64,000 nucleotides of DNA from Pantoea sp. GD03673 (lineage in GTDB: Bacteria; Pseudomonadota; Gammaproteobacteria; Enterobacterales; Enterobacteriaceae): NCBI RefSeq assembly GCF_029844725.1, contig NZ_JAOCKJ010000003.1, positions 186,001 through 250,000 of the forward strand, given 5' to 3'. Below, piece by piece: positions 8,297-16,600 of the stretch. The position numbers and the translations under genes were made by a program. The notes under the pieces are model-generated. The model had not been told where the DNA came from. It did not search any database and saw only the letters and a list, made by a program, of their open reading frames with translations. Each line of letters begins with the position of its first letter. The stretch's first letter is position 1.

Positions 8297-8707
8297 ATGC
8301 AAAATGAAATGACAGGACAATGCCACTGCGGCGCGGTGGCATATCGGGTAACGCTAAAGGATGGATTCAACACCGTGCGCCGCTGCAACTGCTCGTTTTG
8401 CCGGATGCGTGGCGCGGTGGTGGTGTTTGCGACCAGCGTTGAGCTGACGCAGGGTGAAGCGCAGCTCACGGAATATCGCTTTAACAGCAAACAGGTGGGC
8501 CACTACTTCTGTTCCGTTTGCGGTATTTACACTTTCCATCAGAGCCGCTCGCAGCCCGATCAGTTTGGGGTTAACGTCGCGTGTCTTCAGGGTGTTTCAC
8601 CCTTCGACTTCACCGATGTACCGGTCTCCGATGGCATCAATCATCCCAAAGATGGGGGCGCGGGCGGTGTAGCCGGTCATCTGATCTACACGCCCTTGCA
8701 GTCCTGA
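8297..8707 (+). CDS. GFA/CENP-V-domain zinc protein
   Basis: ATG 8297 (MQNEMTG) has ACGAGG upstream and was preferred over the longer frame from 8222. The 136-residue product shows the zinc signature of the glutathione-dependent formaldehyde-activating family: CHC (9, 11), CNCSFC (30, 32, 35) and CSVC (72, 75), giving seven cysteines at the family positions. Few such proteins truly act on formaldehyde-glutathione adducts, so the name is only a family label. It converges with the formate dehydrogenase unit with a 1-nt gap. A role in formaldehyde-to-formate flow is tempting but unproven. Confidence 0.85.
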   Translation: MQNEMTGQCHCGAVAYRVTLKDGFNTVRRCNCSFCRMRGAVVVFATSVELTQGEAQLTEYRFNSKQVGHYFCSVCGIYTFHQSRSQPDQFGVNVACLQGVSPFDFTDVPVSDGINHPKDGGAGGVAGHLIYTPLQS

Positions 8708-8708
8708 C

Positions 8709-9194
8709 CTATTCCCGGCTGGTTTTGCCACTGAAACGGGTAATCGGCTTCTGCTCCTCACGGCCAATCTGTTGTGAGAAGACCTCTAGTGCGGCGAAGA
8801 TCGGGCGCAGTCCGCGCCACAGATCCTCATCGTTAAGCAACCGGATGATGCCACGGATGCCCGGTGCGGCTTTATCCTGACGCGCCTCATCGCGCGCGGG
8901 TTTAACCGCCATCGCCGCATCGCGAACCGCCAGCAGCAGATGATTGAAGCGCTCTGGCGGCACGCTGCCCAGCGTCATCATCAGTAGCGAAAGGTTCTGA
9001 AGTGCGTTCTGGGTGCCGGGCTGGTTAAGCCCGGAGACCAGAATTTTTCCGACCTCACTGTTTGACTTAACCAGATCGTTCGCCAGCCGCAGAAAGCCAT
9101 GCTGGTGGAGATTCTCAATCAGTTCATCCATCGCTTCGCGTGCGGTTGGCTCAGTACGTGTGGGCGTGACCTGATATTTCATCCGTTCTGCCAT
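8709..9194 (-). CDS. DUF1641 protein, partner of formate dehydrogenase
   Basis: The 161-residue soluble helical protein resembles DUF1641 proteins such as B. subtilis YrhD, which are encoded next to YrhE/YjgC-type formate dehydrogenases. Helical segments around LIENLHQHGFLRLANDLVKS and the C-terminal RGLRPIFAALEVFSQQIG are consistent with that family. Its start overlaps the stop of the catalytic gene (ATGA), so it is translated with it and may be a small subunit or maturation factor. No cofactor motif is seen. Confidence 0.83.
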   Translation of the reverse strand: MAERMKYQVTPTRTEPTAREAMDELIENLHQHGFLRLANDLVKSNSEVGKILVSGLNQPGTQNALQNLSLLMMTLGSVPPERFNHLLLAVRDAAMAVKPARDEARQDKAAPGIRGIIRLLNDEDLWRGLRPIFAALEVFSQQIGREEQKPITRFSGKTSRE

Positions 9195-12166
9195 CAGAAT
9201 TTCTCCGGTTTTTCAACATGTTCAGGCGGTTCACGATAGCCTGCCTGCTGCCATTTCTCTTCAATCGGCAGGTGATCCAGCGGGGTTCGGCTCCCGTGGC
9301 GGAAGTTATGTAACGGCAATGGATTAGGCTGCGTGCGGCGTTCGATTCGCTTCATGTTCACGGCAAGCTCTTTATAAGCCGGTGTGTTGACGTCGGGATC
9401 GTGATGTTCGCCGGTCAGCGCGTTGACCCCATCCTTACCATGATGAATCGGCATAAACAGCACGTTGCCCGCCACGCGTTCTGTGATGACAACCGGGACA
9501 TCCATCGATCCGCGCCGTGAGGTAATGCGCACCCATTCGCCCTCGTTCAGCGCACGCGTGGCAGCCAGCTCGGGTGAGATTTCAACAAAGGCATTAGGCG
9601 ACAGCGACATGATGCGGCCCCCCTGCCCGGTCTGATTCATTGACTGGAAATGTTCCAGCATCCGGCCATTGTTCAGCAGCAGATTGTATTCTGCATCCTC
9701 CTGTTCCGCAGGTGGCTGCCAGCTCAGCGGATAAAGACGCGCTTTACCATCCGGGAAATTAAAGCGCTCCGTATAGAGGCGCGGCGTGCTTTCGCCTTCG
9801 GCGCTGACCGGCCAGAGTTGCGACTGCCAGCCAACCAGCTGCTCATAGCTGACGCCAGCGAAAATCTCTGCAATGCTGGCGGCTTCCGCCATGATCGCGC
9901 CCGGATTCGGGTAATGCCAGGGGTGGCCCAGGCGGGCAGCGAGATCAGTGAAGATTTCCCAGTCGGGACGACAGTTGCCCAGCGGCTTCATGGCGGGCGA
10001 AAAGTGCTGGATACGCCGCTCGGTGTTCACAAACGTGCCCTCTTTCTCCACGCTTGGCGCACCGGGCAGCACCACATCGGCGAATTCAGCCGTGCGTGAC
10101 ATGAAAATGTCCTGCACCACCATAAATTCCAGCTTGCTGAAGGCAGCATGAACGTTATGTGAGTCAGCATCCGCAAACGCGGTCTCTTCGCCGGTGATGT
10201 ACATCGCCCGAATTTTGCCTTCTCCCGCCTCCTGCACCATTTTGAAGTTGTCAGCACCGGGCTTGTCGGACAGTGCATCAGGGGAAACACCCCATGCGCG
10301 GGCCCACTTTTCCCGCACTGCGTCATCCGTGACTTTTTCATAGCCGGGATAGAGATTGCTCAGGCAGCCGAAATCGCTGGCACCCTGCACGTTGTTGTGT
10401 CCACGCATCGGGAAGCCGCCGGTGCCGGGCCGCCCATAGTTGCCCGTCACCAGCAGCAGGTTCGACAGCGCCGTGCTGGTGTCTGCGCCGTGACTGTGCT
10501 GCGTAATGCCCATGGCCCACAATATACAGACGCTGCCCGCCTTGCCGATCATCTCCGCCGACGCTGTGAGTTCGGCTTCGCTCAGGCCGCAGATCCCGCT
10601 GGCGTAGTCCAGCGTAAAGGCGTCGAGAGAGGCGCGATACGCATCAACGTGATTTACCCGCTGCGCCAGGAAGGCGTCATCGGCATAACCGTGATCGAAC
10701 AGGTATTTCGCCATCGCCGAGGCCCAGACAAGATCGGTGCCAGGCCGGATGCGCAGATAGCAGTCAGCCCGCTCCGCCATTTCATGACGGCGTGGGTCCA
10801 CAACCAGCAGTTTCTGGCCGCGATGTTTGTGGCTCTGTTTAATATGCGAAGCGATCACCGGATGGTTTTCGGAGAGGTTGCTCCCGACCAGCACGATCAA
10901 ATCGGTCTGCTGCAAATCCTCAATCGTCCCGGCATCGCCACCGTAGCCGACGGTGCGGAACAGCCCTTCGGTGGCCGGGTTCTGACAATAGCGCGAGGAG
11001 TTATCGACGTTATTGGTGCCAAAAATTAAGCGGGCGATTTTCTGGGTCAGATAGGCTTCTTCATTACTGGCCTTGCTGGAGCCGATAAAGCCAATGGCGT
11101 CACCGCCATAGTTTTGCGCGACGCCACGCAGCCCCTCGGCCACCCGCTGCAATGCTTCATCCCAGCTCGCGGGCCGGAAACGGCCATTCTCACGAATCAG
11201 CGGCGTGGTCAGGCGTTCCGGGCTGTTGACGAAATCCCAGCCGAACTTGCCTTTAACGCAGGTGGAAATGCCATTAGCTGGCGCGTCGGCGACCGGCTGC
11301 ACTTTCAGGATATGACGATCGCGGGTCCAGATTTCAAAGCTGCAGCCCACGCCGCAATAGGTACAGACCGTTTTGGTGCGTTTGATCTCCGACTGACGCA
11401 GAGCGACGTCAATTTTTGACACGCCGGTGATAGGTTCCATGCCGATGCTGTTTTCCAGCGCTTTCACAACGTCGATGAGCGGGCGTTTCAGCCCCTCGTC
11501 CATTGCGGTAAACGGGCCTGCGTCGGGCTGCATGGTTTTTTCCAGCAGAGCATTGCACGGACAAACCGTGACGCAGTGCCCACAGCTGACGCAGCTGGAA
11601 CCGGCAATTTCCGTTCCGCCATCCCATAACACGCGGGGATGCGCCTGGGTGTAATCAATCGAGAGCGTCTCATTGACCTCGATATTCTGGCACGCCTCTA
11701 CGCAGCGACCGCATAAGATGCACTGGTCAGGGTCGTAGGTGTAAAACGGATTCGAATGGTCTTTAGCATAAGGCTTGGGCTGATGCGGGTAGTACTGAAT
11801 CGGAATGTGCATATCGGCCACGGCATTATGCAGCGTGCAGTCACCGGTATTGTGTTCACAGACGGTGCAGTAAAGTTCATGACGGTTAAGCAGGCGATCC
11901 ATTCCCTCCTGCTGCGCGTCTTCCAGCGCACTGCCCTTACTCTGCACCTTCATCCCCTCTTCGGTACGCAGCGTGCAGCCGCGAACCCGCTCTCCATTTA
12001 CGTCCACCCAGCAGACATCGCAGCTTTGCAGCGGCGGCAACGCCGGGTGGTAGCAGACATGAGGTAATTTTTTCCCGTGAGCATCAAGAAAGTCGATCAG
12101 CGGTTGATCCGCTAATCCGTCCAACCGTTCACCATTAAAATGAATGGTGCAGTAATTTTCACTCAT
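9194..12166 (-). CDS. NAD-linked-type formate dehydrogenase, catalytic (alpha) subunit, cysteine form
   Basis: This 990-residue molybdenum enzyme begins with a NuoG-like module: a 2Fe-2S ferredoxin (C38, C49, C52, C64), a His/Cys 4Fe-4S site (H96, C100, C103, C110) and two more 4Fe-4S motifs (CILCGRCVEAC and CVSCGHCVTVC). The molybdopterin domain follows, with its own cluster (C268, C271, C275, C303). The active-site ligand is Cys394 in SSRYCQNP, where E. coli FdhF has selenocysteine. It oxidises formate to CO2 in the cytoplasm; no diaphorase subunit is adjacent, so the electron acceptor is open. ATG 12166 has GAGG upstream. It resembles YjgC/YrhE. Confidence 0.9.
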   Translation of the reverse strand: MSENYCTIHFNGERLDGLADQPLIDFLDAHGKKLPHVCYHPALPPLQSCDVCWVDVNGERVRGCTLRTEEGMKVQSKGSALEDAQQEGMDRLLNRHELYCTVCEHNTGDCTLHNAVADMHIPIQYYPHQPKPYAKDHSNPFYTYDPDQCILCGRCVEACQNIEVNETLSIDYTQAHPRVLWDGGTEIAGSSCVSCGHCVTVCPCNALLEKTMQPDAGPFTAMDEGLKRPLIDVVKALENSIGMEPITGVSKIDVALRQSEIKRTKTVCTYCGVGCSFEIWTRDRHILKVQPVADAPANGISTCVKGKFGWDFVNSPERLTTPLIRENGRFRPASWDEALQRVAEGLRGVAQNYGGDAIGFIGSSKASNEEAYLTQKIARLIFGTNNVDNSSRYCQNPATEGLFRTVGYGGDAGTIEDLQQTDLIVLVGSNLSENHPVIASHIKQSHKHRGQKLLVVDPRRHEMAERADCYLRIRPGTDLVWASAMAKYLFDHGYADDAFLAQRVNHVDAYRASLDAFTLDYASGICGLSEAELTASAEMIGKAGSVCILWAMGITQHSHGADTSTALSNLLLVTGNYGRPGTGGFPMRGHNNVQGASDFGCLSNLYPGYEKVTDDAVREKWARAWGVSPDALSDKPGADNFKMVQEAGEGKIRAMYITGEETAFADADSHNVHAAFSKLEFMVVQDIFMSRTAEFADVVLPGAPSVEKEGTFVNTERRIQHFSPAMKPLGNCRPDWEIFTDLAARLGHPWHYPNPGAIMAEAASIAEIFAGVSYEQLVGWQSQLWPVSAEGESTPRLYTERFNFPDGKARLYPLSWQPPAEQEDAEYNLLLNNGRMLEHFQSMNQTGQGGRIMSLSPNAFVEISPELAATRALNEGEWVRITSRRGSMDVPVVITERVAGNVLFMPIHHGKDGVNALTGEHHDPDVNTPAYKELAVNMKRIERRTQPNPLPLHNFRHGSRTPLDHLPIEEKWQQAGYREPPEHVEKPEKF

Positions 12167-12984
12167 ATAAGCCTCATGACGACAGTGCGAAAGCATCCGG
12201 CTGGAAAAAAAGCCCTGTATTTAAAGGGTTGCTTCACAAGCTTAGTGAGGATTAGCCGCAGCGCCATGAATACCGCTACGCTTAATAAGGTTAATGGCTG
12301 ACAGGTAAGGGTTTTTTAAATGTAATGACTTTTTACCACGTGAAGCGGGGCGTATTTATCGGGGCATCAGCGAGAGCATTACCGGAATGTTTTGTGTTAC
12401 TGAGCAATGAACGCACGGTTGTTCAGGCCGCTATCTGGTTAACAAATAAAAGGTATGTTGTAACTATGATAAGTGCGGGGGTCTTTTATTAATTGGCGTG
12501 AATTAACAGGAATCGCGCCCTTCAGCGACGCTGGAATTCCCTGAAATCTGCAGATGAATAATTAAAACCATACCTCTGTTACCGTTCCGCTTAATATCTG
12601 AATGAATGTGGATCCGGCATTCTCTTATTACGGATAAAAGTCACTGAAAGGATTTATTCCGGTTAACGGGCTTATGGGCGCATTCCGCGCCTGAACAGCA
12701 CAATTCTCCTGTGCCACGGTAAATCATTACGGCATGGTACGATTAAACAAAGACACTCAGCATTTACAGCCAGAATAGCGTTATACCACCCTGCCTTATG
12801 CTCAGGATTTAACCATATCAATCAGTAATTTATTCGAATTTTAACAGGCTGTTAATTATAAGATGATAATGATAACTGTTATGGTAATATCCTGTTAACC
12901 CTGCCCAGAGATGTCATTCAGGGCCCTTTAACGCGTCATGTTTAATTACATTATCAGTGAAACCCTGGCTGGAATGAGGTCTGC
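12167..12984. other. 818-base non-coding region between fdh and the FixJ-type regulator
   Basis: No reading frame with a ribosome site was found. The region separates divergent genes and becomes AT-rich towards the regulator. The only pattern that stands out is a Fur-box-like sequence at 12865-12883. Its length is unusual for this compact segment and could hold a small RNA or distant regulator sites, but none can be identified by eye. Confidence 0.45.
12865..12883. promoter_or_regulatory. Fur-box-like sequence
   Basis: GATAATGATAACTGTTATG matches the 19-bp Fur consensus GATAATGATAATCATTATC at 15 of 19 positions, with the first 11 exact. It lies about 100 bases upstream of the FixJ-type regulator. 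Iron control is a possibility only. Confidence 0.4.
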
Positions 12985-13605
12985 ATGAACCCCATCGTAT
13001 ATATTGTTGACGACGACGCTGCTGTAACTTCTGCACTGCGTAATCTGCTCACCGCCGACGATTACACGGTAAGCTCTTTTTCTTCGGCGGATGATTTCCT
13101 GGCGCACGCTATTACTTCCCTGCCCTGTTGCCTGATTCTGGATATTAATCTGCCCGGCGCAGATGGATTCGACGTTGCACAGGCTTTACTGGATCGCGGT
13201 TACACCATTCCCACCATCTTTTTAACCGGGTTCGGCACCATTCCGGTCACGGTGCGGGCGATGAAAACCGGCGCTTATGAGTTTCTGACTAAACCGGTTG
13301 ATCCCGATCGTATTTTGCAGGCGGTCGCGGAAGCGATACGCATTGCTGAACAGAACAGGGCGTCTTCTGAGGAGCGCCGGGAGATATTCCAGCGGCACCA
13401 GACCCTGACGCCGCGTGAAAGCGAAGTCATGCTGCTGGCAATCAGCGGCCTGCTGAACAAACAGATTGCTGCCGAAATGGGCGTCAGTGAGATCACGGCT
13501 AAAGTCCACAAGCGGCGGGTGATGGAGAAGATGAATGCGCGCTCGCTGACCGATCTGGTGCGTGCGGCTGAGCGGCTCAATATTACCCATACCCGACGCC
13601 GCTAA
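12985..13605 (+). CDS. FixJ/NarL-type response regulator
   Basis: The 206-residue protein has a receiver domain (1-120) with acidic pocket DDD (9-11), phosphoacceptor Asp53 in LILDINLPG and Lys in LTKPVD. A LuxR-type helix-turn-helix (about 140-200; LTPRESEVMLLAISGLLNKQ, TAKVHKRRVMEKM) follows. It converges with the giant hybrid kinase gene (17-nt gap), whose histidine kinase core is of the FixL-like type, so the pair probably work together. Likely target is the divergent promoter at 20.9 kb, which has three tandem dyads. Assignment of the pair is inference from position and class. Confidence 0.9.
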   Translation: MNPIVYIVDDDAAVTSALRNLLTADDYTVSSFSSADDFLAHAITSLPCCLILDINLPGADGFDVAQALLDRGYTIPTIFLTGFGTIPVTVRAMKTGAYEFLTKPVDPDRILQAVAEAIRIAEQNRASSEERREIFQRHQTLTPRESEVMLLAISGLLNKQIAAEMGVSEITAKVHKRRVMEKMNARSLTDLVRAAERLNITHTRRR

Positions 13606-13621
13606 GGCCGGGCCTGCAGTC

Positions 13622-16600
13622 TTACCCTAATGGCAGCGTAAACCAGAAACGGCTGCCCCCTTCTGGCCGGTTCTCGGCACCTGACTCGCCACAATGCTTT
13701 TTGATGATCCCTTTAATGATCGTTAATCCCATGCCCATGCCATTTTTCTTCGTGGTGTAGAACGACTCGAAGATCCGTTCACGAACGCCGTCAGGCAAGC
13801 CGCAACCGCTGTCCAGCACCTCAAATCGCAGGGTGTCACTGGTGGGATTCTCGGAGGTGAGGCGCAGCAGCGCCGCACGCGGTAGATCATCGGACATGGC
13901 ATCAATAGCATTGACGACCAGATTGAGCAGCACCTGCTGAATCTGCACGCGATCGCAGAAAATATCCGCCCTGGTGGCCCGAAACTGTAGCTCCAGCGAA
14001 ATGCCCCGCCGTTCCAGCTCTATCCGGGAGAGCGCCAGAATATCCCGGGCGATCAGATGAAGGTTCTCCGGCGCAAAGCTCGGTTCATGATTGCGGGTCA
14101 GCGCCTGCAGGCCACGAATGATTTCTCCGGCGCGTTTACCCTCTTTGATGATCTCATTCAGGCTGTTACTGGCATTTTCCAGCATCAGCGGTTCACGCTT
14201 TAACCAGCGCAGGCTGGCCCCTGCATTAGCCACGATGGACATCAGTGGCTGATTAATTTCGTGGGCGATGGACGCCGTAAGCTGCCCGACCGTAGTTGCG
14301 CGTGTAACCCGCGCCAGGTCTGCCTGTGCCATACGCGCGGTGTCTTCTGCCTGTCGCTGTAAGGTAATGTCAGAAATGGTGCCGAAGTACTCTTTCACTT
14401 CGGGGAAGTTGTCAACCGGTTCACCGATACCCTTGATATAGCGGCACTCCCCGTCCGGCCTGAGCACACGGAACTCAGCCTGCATACTGCGCCCCTGGCT
14501 GACGCTCAGCGTGACCAGTTCACTGATGCACGCATAATCATCCGGATGAACGCGGGTGAGAAAGTCTGCCATCGACAGCCCTTTTTGATCGGCGGGCAGG
14601 CCAAGAATACGGCCATATTCGTCAGAGACCATCATCATGTCCTCTGTGACTTCCCAGCGCCAGGTGCCGGTGTGGCTGATCTTTTCACCGAGCATCAGCG
14701 AGGTTTTGCTGGCACGCAGCTGTTTCTCAACCCGTCGCCGATGATTGTTCTCTGCCAGTAACTCGGCATAGAGTCGCGCCGTCTCCAGTGAAACGGCCGC
14801 CTGCGCACTCAGGGTTTTCACGATGTGGGAGTGCTCAGCCGTGAACGCATCGGGCATCAGGCGGTTTTCCAGATAGAGCACGCCCACCATGTTGGCCTGT
14901 CTGAACATCGGAACACACAGCACCGCGGCACCCGAAGCCACCAGATAAGGGTCCTGACTGAACGGACTGAACGCCTCGGGTTTGCCGGTGCGTATTTCCT
15001 GACCGGTACGGATCACCGCGGACAGCACGGACAGGGGCAGATCCGTTGCGAGAGGTCGCTCTTTGACAATCTGCACCCGCACGCCGTCGGCCGTACTTTC
15101 TGCCCAGGCCTGCGTCTCAGGGAGATTGCCATCAAGAATGCGGATGAGCCGACAGCGCTGAGCACCGGCCCGCTCCAGCAGCATCCGCATCAGGGTGTGT
15201 ATCAACCGGTCAAGATTGATCTCCTCCGTCAGAGCGCGCACGGCGGTGAGCACGCTTTCCATGTCATAGAAAGCGGCATCCTGGGTAAAGGGTATGGTGG
15301 CCAGCGCGCTGTTTTGCACCGGCGCAGAAAGATGCGGATAGTGCTGCTCAAGCTGGCGCACCATCGCCATCGCCCCCCAGTTTTCCCAGCTTCCTGTTGC
15401 TGCTTTGATGTAGGCATCTGCTGCGGTATCCAGCTGCAAAGCCTTGCAGCAGCGACCCGCCAGCTGATTTGCCAGCGCATGAATGTGCAGATAGCCCGCC
15501 TGCCGGGAAAGGCGAATGGCCTGTTCATACTGCTTCAGGGCTTCGCCCGTGTCGCCTTTCAGGCGGGCATGTTCTGCCCTGAGCAGGGCATATTTGTCTG
15601 CAAACAGGCCGGGGTTAAGGGCGGCCCAGTCAGCAAATTTAGCAAGATGGCAATGCAGCGCCTCGCTGTCAGCGGCGGGATGCTGCTGGCTTAGCGATAA
15701 CGCAGTGTAGAAGTGCATATCCATGAGGTAGATATACGCGGGCACTGCGCTGGTCAGCAGATTGATTTCCGCAAAACAGTGCAGCGCATCACGGTATTCA
15801 GCCGCAAAAAAGAGGGCCATACCGCGATATAAACCGGCCCAGAACCGCACCATCGCTTTCGGGCCGGAGATCAGCCCCGGCTCGCTGCCCGCCACCATCG
15901 GTAAAGACGCGTCGCGATTGCCTGCCCTGAATCCGTTGCTGTTTCGCAGCTGCATCACCAGTTGCTTCTGCATCACCAGTACGTTTTCAACATCGGGATA
16001 ATAGGTTTTCCGGGTAAAGGCGAGACCGCGCTCAATGGAGGTCAGCACCGACTCCAGGTGATCGCCGCGCGTCAGCGTGTTCATAATCTGATGACGCAGC
16101 GAAAGGCAGGCAAACGAGCGATCGCCATGCATTACCGCAACACGGAAACTTTCACGGGCGCACTCTACGGCAACATCCAGCGGCTGCGTCCAGATCCCCA
16201 CCTGGTCCAGCGGCAGCAGCGTGCGTGCTTTGTAGCGGATGAAGTTATGCTGTTCCACCAGCTCACGTGCCACCCGACCGCAGGCATAACTCAGTGGCCA
16301 GGCCCGATAGCGCTCGCCTGTCAGCACGCTGAACCAGGAGAGACCAAACGCAGAAGCCCCGGTCATGCCGTGGTCCAGCGTCATCTCCAGCATCCGGCAG
16401 ACCAGCAAAAGATGCAGCTGAGGACAGTCGTAAGCGGAAACAAAAATGGTGCTGGCCATCAGGTTCAGCACCGACTCAATTTCGGCATCGCTGTTCAGCG
16501 GCAGCGGCAAAAAAGCGGTTTGCGGAGCGTCGCCGATGCGCGCCCTGAGCGACAGCCAGGCCGCATCAATCTCCGCGTCATCGGGATTACGGTTGAAATG

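Noticed and set aside
10397..11029. Long + strand frame opposite the formate dehydrogenase gene
   Set aside because: It is a mirror of the high-GC dehydrogenase coding strand, with no ribosome site and no recognisable domain.
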